Positions 43,113 through 55,429 are shown, counted from the first letter of the stretch. The stretch is 64,000 nucleotides of DNA from Ascaphus truei (GCA_036426205.1 CM071570.1:3910240-3974239), one strand, 5' to 3'. The notes: a model not told the origin generated them from the sequence alone. Made by a program: numbers and translations.

Positions 43113-45534
43113 GGGCCCCAGAACAGAGCCTTGAGGGACACCACAGGTGATATCCAGGGGTTGGAGTTAGAGCCTTAGATGGACACATGTTGGGATCTAC
43201 CTGATAAGTAGGACTGAAACCAGTTTAAAGCATGCTTCCCTATTCCAGAGCTCTGGAGTTTGTTAAGCAGGATAGCATGATCAACAGTATCAAAAGCCTT
43301 TGCAAAATCTAGGAATATTGAGCCAGTGAGTTGTCCCCGTTCCATCCCACACTGGATTTCATTGCAAACTTTTAGCAGGGTAGTTACGGTAGAGTGTTTG
43401 GGGCGAAAGCCAGATTGGAATTGGCTAGGGAAATTTGTCTTGGTATAGTAATCGCTTAATTGGGAGTGGACACATTTTTCCATGACTTTGGATAGAATTG
43501 GGAGAAGTGAGATTGGCCTGTAGTTTGAGACAGTATTTTTGTCCCCACTTTTGAAGATTGGGACAACTCTGGCAGTTTTCCAGGTCTTAGGGATATGGCA
43601 TGCAGACAGGATAGAGTTCACTATGGAAGCAATTGGTTTGGCAATGGCTGGGGCACCAAGTTGTAGGAACCAAGATTAAAGTTAGTCAGGTCCACATTGG
43701 CTGCTTAGTTTTAATTTGAGGAGCGCTTGCGTAATCTCCTCTTTGGATACTGGGCCAAATTGAAAATTGTGGACAGTGTTGGGAGGGGTGGGGCTATGTG
43801 GGTACTCCCAGGATGAGATTCAGGCTTGTGGTTTGTGCTGTGTATCACTAATAAGTTAGTGGCACACCCAACAAAGTAATCATTGAATGCATTTGCAATG
43901 TCAGTGGGGTTTGTCAGAGTAATATCCCCCTTAGTGATATTACTTGGTTGTTGATGTTTAGAAGGCTGTAATATATTGTTGATAACCTTCCAGAAGTTTG
44001 CTGGGTTTGGTGTATTCTGGTGGAGGTTGTCAGAGTAATATTATTCTGTTTCATGCCTTGTTTGCCTTTTGCACATGTTCCGCAGGCATCTGTAGTGATT
44101 GAGATCGTTGGTAGTGCCAGTTACTTTGGAGCTTTTCCACATGGTATCCCTTAACTGGTATATTGCTATAAGGTCAGTTGTAACCCACAGAAGATGGGCC
44201 CCCCATACCCTTATTTTTCGTAGTGGAGCATGGGTTTCACAGAGTTTTAAGAACTCAGATTGGAAATAGTCGAGTGCAGAATCAGGGTCGGGAATTAAAT
44301 CGATTCTGTGCCAAGGGCAGTTGGTAAAGTCATCCAGAAACTGTTGTGGGTTAAAGTTTCTAAATGTTCTAGTGAGGAGAACTTTGGGGCTTGAATGGGG
44401 CAGTTTAATTTTCCTTACACAGTACACGATTGCATGGTAACTGAAAATATCAGAAAGGATGCCAGAGGATTGGATTCTGTTGGGGCTTGAGGAGAGAATC
44501 CAGTCTAGCAAGGAGTGGTTGTGTGATTTCAGGTTTGTCCGTGTGGGTTGGGAAATGAGTTGCGATAAGTTAAGTAACTTGAATTGTGTCTGGATTTTAT
44601 GGTTTTAAGGGTCGAGCCAATTGAAGTTGAAATCCCCAAGAACTAGCAGCTCACTCTTCTCATTCAGAGAGGAAATGGAGCAAAGAAACTGGGTGATATC
44701 AGTCAGGGATTGCAGGAGGGCTTTATGGGGGCGGTAGATGCCAGCAAGCAAGATGGGCTTAGAAAAGGGAAGGCAGATTCTGCCAACTAGGGATTCAAAA
44801 GAGGGTGGGCTTGGGGAGCAATTTAACAGTGTAAATTGTAAGGTGTCTGCAATATAAAATAACACCCCATCTCCTCTCTTTGACCTAGCTCTCCCAGAAA
44901 TGGAGTAACCCTGAATGGCGATATTTGCATCGGAGGTTTTAGGGATTAGCCATGTTTCCGTAAGAACGATGGCTTTGGGTTTATGCATAAGGCACCATGC
45001 CCTTAGTTCGTTCAGTTTGGGCAGCAGGCTCCGGATATTTTTATGGGCGACAGCTAGCCGTTTTTGGAATCTTAAGGTGGAATTCTCAGGGGTATGGGAC
45101 AGAGCTGAAATGGGAGGACCTGGGTTAGGTATAATATCACCTGCTAAAGAGAATAATAGTATGAGTAGAAATTTGAGTAGTTGTTTGCAAGTTGTAAATT
45201 TGTGATGTTTGCCATTAGAGTGAGAGGTGGTTGGTGAGCTGGTTTTTAGAGTTCTCCACCAACATTCTGTAGATAGTGCAAAACTTTTGAGTAGTCCAGG
45301 GTGTATGGCGATGTTGGGTGTGGGCCAGGAGGGAGGCGTTTGTAGAGGATTGAGGGAGTAACATTTCCATGAGGCCAGGAGAAAGAAAGTTAAGATACAT
45401 AGCAGGTTCATTACGCCAGAGGTAGGCAGTACTGCATGGAGCTGTTGTGAGCAAAATGACTGTGTGCAGACTAAACAGCAGAGGTGTGCCTTTCCCTTGT
45501 CAAATGTTTTGCTGTATTGCAATGCTAGAGTCAA

Positions 45535-46499
45535 TTCAGGATTTCAGTGGGCTGAGTGGGTGTGAGGTAATTTTGTGCAGTTTTGGGAGAGACTACTGTG
45601 AAATAAGTTGTAAAGGGGTGGGGGGTTAAAATATGCAGGCTAACAAGCATGGGATCATAGTGTGGTCATATAAGCTCACCGTTTGTTGTCTTGAGTAGTA
45701 AAGTTTGCAAAAGGTGCAGTCCCCAGTCCACCTCTAGCCAAACTATAGTCTAACTATATATTGTCAATTAAAATGATCACTTTAAATGCATCACTCAAGA
45801 TGCCAATGCTATCCCTGCCAATGCAGGGGGGTTGTTAGTTTTATAAATCTAAAGCAGTCACATGACCATTCCCCCTCCCCAATAAATCAGCACAACTGAT
45901 TTTCGCAGTGTCAGACGGAGCTTTTCGGAGACACACCAGTCCACTACATGTCGAGTCTCTTTGCATAAACTCAATCCGGAAGTACAGGATTGCTGACAAC
46001 ACACAACATATCCGAGCGTGCGAGACCCAAAATCAGTGAGCACCACACCCCTAGCATCTCAATCGGCTGAAGGCACAATGAACTGCAATCCACTGACTTC
46101 ATTTTACCTATTTGTAAGTTTCTACTAACTCTTTCTTTGCTTAATAAACACTCATACTTACCTCTGATGCGCTCTGTGTTATTTTCATCTTATCTTGTCC
46201 TCAGAGGATTTCTTCGTGAAGTTTGGGTGAGTTGAGCTTCCATACACAGTAGTTGCAAGGAGCACAAGTTCCTTTCATCCCCCTTATCAACAAAGCTGAA
46301 AGCAGGAACGCAAATTAATTCCATTATTCCTTAGCTCATATAGAGGTTATTCAATTTATGAAGTTCCTCATAATAGTACAATTCTTTAATGTTTGTAGTG
46401 TAGTCAACTCCTAAATGCGCTAATTTCAGGGGTCTCAATAAGTGAAATATAGGCCTGTAAATTTTTTTTTCAATTGTTCTACTGTGCCTTGCTAGGTTA
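45535..46499. other. LINE 5' flank, no gene recognised
   Basis: 45,535-45,650 may be LINE 5' leader. The remainder has no recognised motif. Confidence 0.35.
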
Positions 46500-46890
46500 T
46501 TCTAGAATGTAGATATTTAATTTCCAAAGCGGTTTGTTAAAGTGCAGATGCGGATCTTGTAAGGTAAGTTCTATGGGAGCATGATCTGACCATGAGCTTA
46601 TACCAATTTTAGTGGATATTTGTAGATATTATAGAGTTAGTTAACCTAATGTCTGTGAAAATATAATCCATCCTAGATTAGGACGAGTGGAGGGCAGAAT
46701 AGAAAGTATACTATTTCGCTGTGGTATTTAGACACCTCCAGGCATCTAGTTTTTAATATTCTCAAAAGATTTTTATAAATTAGTGTCTGCTTTTATTTCT
46801 TTTTATGATGGGGTTGCTAGATTTGATTAATTGCTATTGTAGGTTAAAGTCTCCGCAGAGTATTAACTGGCCCCTACGAACTGCAGTCAT
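46500..46890 (-). pseudogene. L1/Tx1-type LINE endonuclease remnant
   Basis: Minus-strand frames read GQLILCGDFN, then DAWR.LNTTAK..TFYSALHSS.SRMDYIFTD, the C-terminal blocks of an L1-type APE endonuclease, followed by a degraded SDHAP region. Several stops are present. Different family from the LINE at 41.2-45.5 kb. Confidence 0.75.
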
Positions 46891-46894
46891 TGTC

Positions 46895-47495
46895 ACGGGA
46901 GACCAGGTTCTATAACACCTTTTTATAACCGGGATCATTTGATTGAGCAAAACAAGATGGTAAAAATAAAGGTAATTTATTTCTTATAAAAGGCGAACAA
47001 ACAATGTTACACAATTCAAGATTAAAACACTTACTGGGAATGGGGCAAACAAATAAATCCGTTTCCGGAACAAAATTCTTCAGATCACCTTTTTAGAGCA
47101 CCTCTAGGCTCAGGATACCTGGGCATGTATGTGGGTACCTCTGCTAAAGTATAATGAGGAGCCCTTGCTATACTAAGGACTCTGTGTATACCAGCAGATA
47201 TCTTTTTACGCCTTCAAAACTATTTACCTTGTCTGGATGATGCTGCAGCAGGGATCCTGGCGGTGTGTCGTAAGAAAATTTTCAAGTCCAAGTTTGGCGG
47301 AGTAATGTGTTTAGCTGTATCCGAGGACATCACTCAATCTCCGGATTCAAATTTTGGGGTATCCCATAACTCTGGAACTCCGCTACCTAGACACATTCTG
47401 TAAAGACATTCTCTGACAAACCCACCCTGAAACTTACAGCCTAAAAATCTCCCGATCCCAGCATCCCCATAAAGGCAAAAACCACAGAATTTAGA
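46895..47495 (-). repeat. LTR beginning TGTCACGGGAGACC, inverted relative to 3.2 kb
   Basis: It starts CACGGGAGACCAGG and includes CACTTACTGGGAATGGGGCA. Toward 47,495 it runs antiparallel to 3,340-3,610 (GATGCTGCAGCAGGGATCCT, ATCTCCCGATCCCAGCA). It links the pieces at 3.2, 7.2, 21.0 and 25.6 kb into one family. Confidence 0.65.
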
Positions 47496-48020
47496 CAGTA
47501 GCGACTGTGAGAGTCTCGTATAGATTGTTACAATTGTGAGGTGCACGGTATGAGAAGAAGGAGCAACCAGATTCTTTGTTGAACCTTTGAACGTTGAATA
47601 GTCTTTTGGAGTCAGATCTCAGGTAATAAGGGCTGCATGTGGTAGGGGTGAGGAGCTTGTTATAGCTAATCTAGTTCTTTGAGCATTTCACAGTGATTTG
47701 TGCTATACACATTGTAGGACAAAATGGCATATTGAGTTGTAGAGGGTGTCTAGTTTGCTAAGGTGTGTGGGGTGCTGTACCATAAACTATGTCCCCATAG
47801 ACTATAATTGGCATTAGCATCTGCTGTGCAATGCGATTTCTGACCAGCGGGCTTCGGGAGGATTTGTTCCTATAAAGTACACCTAGTTTGGCATAAGTTT
47901 TGGATGTCAGAGTATCAATAAGCAACTCAAATGTTAAATGGGAGAAAAACCATATGCCCAGATATTTAAAACTAGTGGCATGGGCTAGAATGGTGTTTGA
48001 AAAGTTGTTATCTGTAGCTC
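47496..48020 (-). pseudogene. Second, degraded copy of the 41-45 kb LINE, C-terminal part
   Basis: It parallels 41,300-41,900: GGTGCACGGTA.GAGAAG, AGTCTTTTGGAGTC.GATCTC, GGTGAGGAGCTTGTTA, CATATGCCCA.ATTTAAAACT. No intact frame remains and the catalytic part is absent. Confidence 0.8.
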
Positions 48021-48215
48021 CATTTGGAAGGGGAGGAGCAAAAAAGTGTTAATTAGGATTGGGGAAAAGATAACCACAAACCCAGGAAGATTGATCATCC
48101 CAGGTGATTTTACTCTGTTTTCAACTGAGGACAAGAGAGTAAGTAGGGAAAGGAGGGAAAGGAGAGGATAAAGGGGGGAAACACACAGTCAGCTGGAATA
48201 CGGAAAGCCGACATA

Positions 48216-49724
48216 GGGGCCTATGCTGTAAACGGCGAAAAGGCACATTCGGCAGGGGTTTGAACTCGCCATGTTTTTGGCGAGTTGCTCTCATGGTATG
48301 CAGGAAGGCCCGAATATCTGCCAGAGAGCAACATGAGCAAACATGGCGAGTTGCCGGCACTGACATTGCCTGCTCTCCCGAGAAGGGCTCCCCTTGCGAG
48401 ATCTGTCTGAAGAGAGAGAGATCCACATTTCTCTACACAAATCTTGCCAGGAATAAAAACATTTTTACATTTACATTTTATTAATAGTGTAGATGTTCAG
48501 TGGGTGTCCAGAACTGAACCGCGTTGGTTTGAGGTCCAGGGACCCCCTGCTTCCCGAGATACAGGCCCCGTTATGGGGTGCTGGTATCTCTATGCTTTGT
48601 TTACATCCCACGGTCACATGATCGGGACATCTCAAAGCATAGGGATACCGGAACCCCATAACGAGGCCTGTATCTCGGGAAGCAGGGGGTCCCCGGACCT
48701 AAAACCAATGCGGTTCTGCCTCGGAGACGCCCTGCACATCTACACTAGTATCAAAACACACATATAAAGAAACAATAATTCATTACCGTATCGGCTATCC
48801 GCTATGGTAATGAAGCTGCGTTAATGTCATTTTTATTAAAAGTGTGCAGGAGCAGGGGGTCTGCACGGATGCCAGTGTTGCAGCCACCTTTATAGCGTCC
48901 ACCTCGCCTACTCACCCGGGAGGCATAACCACCCACCCTTGGGGACAATACCCCCTTCACCCACCACAACTACCCACAATAAAAACACTACACAGAAGAG
49001 CCCCACTACCAACCTCCTAGGCCCCACAATAAACATTACATTGCCCCCCCATAAAAGATGATTTATTATTTTACCCACCCTTGGACCCCATTGTGTCCCA
49101 TGGTGACCCGTTGGGACTACCTGGAGGCCCACTGCTAAGGTAATGAAGGGGCTAAGTCCACCCACAACCCCCCTGCAAGGCCTAAACCCCCACGAAGGGC
49201 TAAATACCCCCTTCACCAAACCCCACTACCCACAATAAGCCTGGCACGGGTGGTTAACCCCTTCTTGCCTTAGCGGTTAGCCGCTAAGGTAATGAAGTGG
49301 GCTGTAAATGCATTTTTCTTGCATCTGATTCATGCCGGGGGTCTCCGGTGCTGGTATTAATGGGTTTCAGCTCCGGAGGATCAATCCCATGCAGGAAAAA
49401 GGCCTGATTTTTTCTGTCCCATCTCGTTCTCAGTCCCAGAAACTTGCCAACTTTTTGTGGCGAGGCGACATGGAGAGAAATTCTCCATTCTAGAGCCCTG
49501 ATCAGCTGCGCGATGCTGAGCGCGGCTACTAGAATACAGCAAGTTTGAGAAGCTGGCGAGGAGCCGCGAGATAGGGCTTCTCACCAAGCGCTTGGCGGAG
49601 TTATTTTCCGGCAAAAAAAAATTCAGTTTGGCTTATCTCGCCAGCTCCTCGGAGCTTACTGAATCGCAGTAGGCTTTTTTGGCGAGATGGGGCTTTTCGG
49701 CTCATACAGCATACATTAGGCCCC
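48216..49724. mobile_element. Non-autonomous Harbinger-type element built of palindromes
   Basis: Termini GGGGCCTATGCTGTA and (reverse) GGGGCCTAATGTATGCTG are flanked by ATA (48,213-48,215 and 49,725-49,727). About 270 bp of left-end and 330 bp of right-end sequence (GGCGAGTTGC/GCTGGCGAG-type) enclose an M1 module (48,478-48,748), M2 hairpins (48,782, 49,255), and a G/C-rich tract (49,075-49,130). No transposase; mobilisation would need one in trans such as the gene at 33-34 kb (inference). Confidence 0.75.
48478..48748. repeat. Palindromic module M1, copy 4
   Basis: GTGTAGATGTTCAGTGGGTG pairs with CGCCCTGCACATCTACAC; the arms carry CCCGAGATACAGGCCCCGTT and its complement. The apex reads CGGTCACATGATCGGGA (CACGTG mutated to CACATG). 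Confidence 0.8.
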
Positions 49725-50044
49725 ATAGTTGAAACTAGGATGGCAGAGAAACTGGTTATATTTAACATAACAATTAAATAGCATCTAACATAATTTCCAA
49801 TGTGGAAACGTAGGTACCCAGAGGAAAGCTGGTTTGCAATGCCCTGATGAGAATAAGGGAACTCAAGGCATCTACAGGTATCTGTTAGTGGACATAAGCA
49901 GAGGAAGAAACACCATAGTCTTTTGAAACAATGAATCAAGGCACAGAGAACAGATAAGATAACTTGCCCATAGTCACAATGAGAGCTGACAATTAGATTC
50001 AAACCCATTTCTACAATTATAGAGCCACTTACTGCCTAGATACT

Positions 50045-50208
50045 TTTATTATGTATTATGTATGTATGTATATCTTTATTTAAATAGCGCCAAAAGTGTA
50101 CTCAGTGCTTCACAAAGAATACAGTACAGTGAATTAAAATAATACAATAAGTGAGGAAAAATCAGATAATATGAAAGGAAATCCCTGCCCCGAAGAGCTT
50201 ACAATCTA
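50045..50208 (+). repeat. SINE-like repeat (CCCTGCCCCGAAGAGCTTAC)
   Basis: It contains TTTATTTAAATAGCGCC and CAGTGCTTCACA followed by ATCCCTGCCCCGAAGAGCTT ACAATCTAA. The segment at 57,100-57,150 has the same CGCTTTACA...CCCTGCCCCG.GGAGCTTACAATCT plan. This word order is frequent in vertebrate genomes. Confidence 0.5.
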
Positions 50209-50209
50209 A

Positions 50210-51229
50210 GGGGGCTATGCACTAAGCTCCGAGCTTTCGCGCGGGCCTGAAAAAAATTAGCACGTCTGATAAAAAATGAAGCCAGCGGCGCGATTCACTA
50301 AGGCCCTCAGCCCATTTTCTATCGGACGTGCCCAAAACTGGCTTATCGTGCATGCAAGGTTTTTTCCCTCTCCGAGCGCACTGAAACTTCATGTACACTA
50401 GCTGATAGAAAAATTAAGTCGCCTGTAACATTTGCATGGAGATTCTGTATCTCCATGCAAGGCTGTTACAGGCGATCATACACTAAATAAAATCATTTTA
50501 ATAATAGTTTACATGAGCAGCGTGTCTCCGGAGCTGAACCGCATTGGTTTCAGGTCCGGGGACCCCCTACTTCAGGAGATACAGGCCCCGTTATGGGGTG
50601 CCGGTATCCCCTGCACTTTCAAGCCTCCGCCTCACGTGACCAGGACATTCACATTCTGCAGGGGATACCGGCACCCTATAACGGGCCTGTTCTCCTGAAG
50701 TAGGGGGTCTCCAAAGCTGAAACCAATGCGGTTCAGCTCGGGAGACCCCCTACACATCTACACTACTGTCAAAACACACACAACAATAAACAATAATTCA
50801 TTACCGTAGCGGATAGCCGCTATGGTAATGAAGCTGCATTAATGAACATTTTAATTATAGTGTGCGGGAGAAGGGGGTTCCCTGAGCTGAACTGCATTGA
50901 TTAATGGCTCAGGGACACCCTGCTTCCCGAGTTACAGGCCCCGGTATAGGGGAATCGGAGGCCAATGTTGCTGCCATCTTTATAGTGTCCAAGACGTGAC
51001 GTGGATGCTATAAAGATGGCGGCGACACTGGCACCGATGCCCCAAACCGGGGCCTGTAACTCAGGAAGCAGGGGGTCTCTGAGCCAGAAATCAATGTGGT
51101 TCAGCTCAGGGGACCACCTGCTCCCACACACTATTAATAAAAAATACATTAAAGCAGCTTCATTACCTTAGCGGCTAACCGCTAAGGCAATGAAGAGGTT
51201 AAGGACAATTGCCCTCAATAAACATAGCA
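50210..51229. repeat. Harbinger-type end and two M1 modules
   Basis: GGGGGCTATGCACTAAGCTC after CTAA (50,206-50,209) looks like a Harbinger terminus. M1 copies lie at about 50,505-50,765 (apex CCTCACGTGACCAGGAC) and, divergent, 50,858-51,130 (apex AGACGTGACGTGG). M2 hairpins are at 50,798-50,835 and 51,157-51,205. The partner terminus may be GGGCCTTATTCAGAGAGTG (reverse) at about 56,106, giving a 5.9-kb composite, but the flanking triplets (TAA, TAT) do not match. Confidence 0.6.
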
Positions 51230-52744
51230 ATATACAACACACATCCCCCGCCCCCTAACACATACAATACAGTAATGGACAAAATAACTATTATCCAGGT
51301 ATTGATAATAGATTATTTGCCCATTCTGAAACACATAAAACATGCATAAATAAAAACATGAATTCTTAATCTGAAAATCATCACATTGCTTCTTACAATT
51401 AATCCAGCAGCACTTTTAAAATTCAATTATATCTCCTCTCCCAACAAACCAGCAGCTAGATGAATATATATATATCAAATGTCAAACAATTGCATTTGAG
51501 TGTGTACATGATGCAATTAATCTGTGCATCATGTAACACTATGCAAAATCAATTTCAAAATAAAATACACTATGAACATATAATGCCATGTACAAAATCA
51601 AATAGAAACTGAGCAAGTAAACATAAATACATTTACCATCAATTAATCAATTTTCTAAATCAATTACAATACAATCTTAATAAATTATACAATTCACTAT
51701 TCAATTCCTAAATACAAACCATTGACAAAATAATTCTACTTCGAAGTAACCACTATCATACAAATCTAACTACCAGAAATAAGCCATTATTCAAAAGCAA
51801 GACCCTGAAATATAGTACAGCAAAAAGCATTAACAAATAAATTACACACACAACAATGTAAAAATCAAGCAGCTAAATACATTTGAAATACATTAAAAAA
51901 ACATCAACATTAGCAAATCAAACTTTTATTATCCCTGTATGTCTATCCATATATATACGCATTACATACAGGGCAATAAAAGAGCATAAAAAACAATGCA
52001 TTTATCCAAACATCACATACAATATACCCATTCAGTGTCCTTGAATGTATGTATATCCATAGGGACATAGATCAATTCAGGGGCATTAAATGGAAAACAA
52101 AAAAAATAAAACCCATGAATAACAAATCAAAACCAAAAAAACCTGTAAAAGTTAAATTAATAAAATTTTCTTTTGTTTACTTACCATTAGATGTCCACTC
52201 ACCGAAATCCAGGGGAACCGGAAACTCTCGAACAAACAATCCAAAGGTAAACATAAAATAATAAACCATTACAATCCACGTCTGTGTCTTCTTTCTTTTA
52301 TTTGTAATCCATTTCGTCAGTCTTGGTGTCTTCTTTTCTTCTTTGGGGTCTTCTCCGTCTTCTTCCGTCTTGTTCCATCTTCTTACACCACGCCCTTCTT
52401 CTCTTCTTAGGAGGTGAGGTGTTCCCTCCTCGCCGTCTGGCTTCAAAATGAAATGACACAGGCTTTTATAGGCCTATGACGTCACATTTTCATCAAATGG
52501 TTCCCACGGGCCTGTTTGGGCTGTGAAAACCATGTGATTTGGGGTGGAAAAAAATTGATGACGTCATTTAAAGGCAATGACGCCAGCCAATCAGAATAGC
52601 TGATCTTCAATTGGCTTTAAGATGACATCATCAAAACAAAGATGGCCGGCGACACATGGTATGATAGCCAATCAGAGCGTAGGAACGAAATCCCAACTCT
52701 GATTGGCTGAAGCAAAGCCTCTGTCACATGGTCTACCATGGTAT
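51230..52744. repeat. Fold-back family half-element with CRE-rich core
   Basis: The left A/T-rich arm (51,230-52,180) starts with TGGACAAAATAACTATTATC, then the TTACCATTAGATG edge, a C/T-rich tract (52,280-52,400), and a core at 52,440-52,740. The core holds ATGACGTCA, GCCAATCAGA and AATGACGCCAGCCAATCAGA words repeated on both strands. It is the same order as the left arm of the palindrome that follows. The right arm appears missing. Confidence 0.6.
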
Positions 52745-55310
52745 ACCCCTTCATTACCTTAGCGGTTTATACCGCTCAGTTAATAAAGGGGTTAACCCAA
52801 CTGCTAACCCCCGCAAGGTCTAAACATCCATCCTTAGGGCTAATACCCCCTTCACCCACCATTCAGGCCTAAGCACCCACCCCACACTGACTATACCCAC
52901 CCTATCCCGATTGAGTAGTATAGTGGTACATCATACCCAAATAATAATAATATGGGCATGATCAGCCTCTATAGCACTCAATGGGCACCCTAATAAAAAT
53001 ACAGTAATACATAAGACACACAATAATAAAATCCAACTAACCTACCAAAAAAGACACTTCCCTAAATACAAACAGTAGCCAGCTAATCCAATCAATAAAA
53101 TCAATAGCAACATCAACATTTAATTAATTAATCCATTAACCAATCACAACAATTAATTACGAAAGCAACACAAAATGAATAGTAACACTAAGCAATGTAA
53201 ACAATGAATTACTCCAACATTAATTAATGTAACCATTAAAAGACAAATAAATACATTAAAACTATCTCTGAAGTATACATAAAACACATTAGCTAACATA
53301 ATATAACATTAAGTACAAGCGAACACCAATCGCAAACCTTTTCTTACATTATCTATAAACAAACAATCACATCCACATCATTAACAAGCTAGAAATGCCC
53401 CCCAAATATTGGCATAATCATGTATTAATCTGTACCCGAAAGAGGTACAGATTAATATATTATCAGTCAATGTGCCTCCCCCAAAAAATCAAAAAACACA
53501 CCCAAAAAATAGACCTGTAAAAAGAGACATTTACAAACATTGAATATCTTAATTACCATTAGAAGCGGTGGCCCTCCGACTCCCGGGGTAACAGGAAGCT
53601 CGCGTACTTGAAGGCCTCCAACAGCATCCGATGCCATCCGCCATCAGGATCCGCTCAGGTACCCAAATCTTCTTTTTCTTTCTTTCTCAACGTCTTCTAT
53701 CTTCTTCTGTAACCATTTCTTTTCTTTTTAATCTTTCTTCATCTGTCAATCCACAAAACCACATGTAATTCCCAGCCGATGCTGTCTCGTCGGCTTCTTG
53801 GGCTCAAATGAGGCGTCACGGCCTTAAATAGGGCTTGTGATGTCACATTAGCCTCAAAATGGTTTCAGCCATCTGATTGGCTGTTTTAAAACCATATTAG
53901 ATTAAATTTTTTTTTTCATGACGGTACTTAAAGGAATGATGCCAGCCAATCAGAATGGCTGTGCTTCATTTGCCTTTAAGATGACGTCACGAAGCCGCCG
54001 TCACAATGGAATTTCAGCCAATCAGATCTCGTGGGAACCAATTCCACAATCTGATTGGCTTAAATACCATGTGGCCGGCCATCTTGGATCTCGTGACGTC
54101 ATCTTAAAGACAAATGAAGCACAGCCATTCTGATGGCTGGCATCATTCCCTTTAAGTGAGTCATGTAAAAAAAAAAAAAATTAAAGTCGGAATATGGTTT
54201 AACAGCCAATCAGATGGCTGTTAACCATTTTGAGGCTAAATGTGACGTTACAAGCCCTATTTAAGGCCGTGACGCCTCATTTGAGCCCAAGAAGTCGACG
54301 AGACAGCATCGGCTGGGATTTAGCATGGGGTTTTATGGATTGACAGATGAAGAAAGAAGATAAAGAACAACAAGAAATGGTTAAAGATGAAGATAGAAGA
54401 CGGTGAGTAAAGAAAGAAAACAGAAGTTTGGGGTACCTGAGCAGGATCCTGATGGCGGATGGCATCGGATGCTGTTGGAGGCCTTCAAGGTAAGCGAGCT
54501 TCCTGTTACCCTGGGAGTCGGAGGGCCACCGCTTCTAATGGTAAGTAAGATATTCAATGTTTGTAAATGTCTCTTTTTACAGGTCTATTTTTTGGATGTG
54601 TTTTTTGATTTTTTGGGGGAGGTACATTGACTGATAATATATTAATCTGTACCACTTTAGGGTACAGATTAATACATTATTATGCCAATATTTGGGGGGC
54701 ATTTCTCACTTGTTATTGATGTGGATGTGATTGTTTGTTTATGGTTAATGTATTAAAAGGTTTGCGATTGGTGTTCGCTTCTACTTAATGTTATATTATG
54801 TTAGCTAATGTGTTTTATTGATACTTCTGAGATTGTTTTAATGTATTTATTTGTCTTTTCATGGTTACATTAATTAATGTTGGATTAATTCATTGTTTAC
54901 ATTGGTTAGTGTTACTATTCCTTTTGAGTTGTTTTACAAATTAATTGTTTTGATTGGATAATGGTTTAATTAATTCAATGTTGATGTTGCTAATGATTAT
55001 ATTGATTGGATTAGCTGGCTACTGTTTGTATTTAGTGAAGTATGCTTTTTTGGTAGGTTAGTTGGCTTTTCTTATTGTGTGTCTTATGTATTATTACTGT
55101 ATTTTTATTAGGGTGCCCATTGAGTGCTATAGAGGCTTATCATGCCCATATTATTATTATAATGGTATGATGTACCACTATACTACTAAATGGGTATAGG
55201 GTGGGTATAGTCATTCTGGGGTGGGTGCTTAGGCCTCCAGGGTCAGGGTAGGTTAACCCCTTAATGACTATAGCAGTTAGGAACCGCTAAAGTGATTAAG
55301 GGGTTAGGGG
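52745..55310. repeat. Giant palindrome (fold-back element B), centre near 54,040
   Basis: Reverse-complementary arms of about 1.16 kb can be followed from AGGCCTAAGCACCCACCCC (52,865) to GGGGTGGGTGCTTAGGCCT (ending 55,236), through GATGCCAGCC/GGCTGGCATC (53,938 and 54,135) to GCCAATCAGAT/ATCTGATTGGC (54,017 and 54,049). M2 hairpins cap both ends. Each arm carries an A/T-rich half, a TCTTTCTTCTATC tract, and one TGACGTCA (53,982 and 54,094). No ORF of note. A transcript would fold into a hairpin over 1 kb long. Confidence 0.9.
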
Positions 55311-55429
55311 CCATTAGAATGTATTTTTTTTACCATATATGCTTTCTGGAAACGGAGGACAAAGGGACCTGCTGTTGTGGTAAGTTTAACTGTATTTATT
55401 TATTTTATTTATGTATGCGACTGCAGTGT

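Larger units (their letters stand above)
41223..45534 (-). pseudogene. Jockey/CR1-group LINE ORF2 (endonuclease + RT), LTR-interrupted
   Basis: Minus-strand pieces: 45,534-44,605 has hydrophobic segments, a GDIIPNPGP motif and an APE endonuclease (AHKNIRSL, LTETWL, GDFNFNW). 44,511-44,041 ends the endonuclease (LDWIL.SSPNR). 43,621-43,175 holds RT blocks SNYRPISLLPILSKVMEK, QSGFRPKHSTV and LDFAKAFDTVDHAIL. 42,114-41,893 has the catalytic YADD. 41,783-41,223 is the C-terminus (WNNLPETLTSTTSLSSFK). Several frame breaks and an LTR at 42,180-43,112 inactivate it. It is nearly full-length for ORF2; no ORF1 was recognised. Placement as Rex1, L2 or CR1 needs a tree. Confidence 0.9.
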
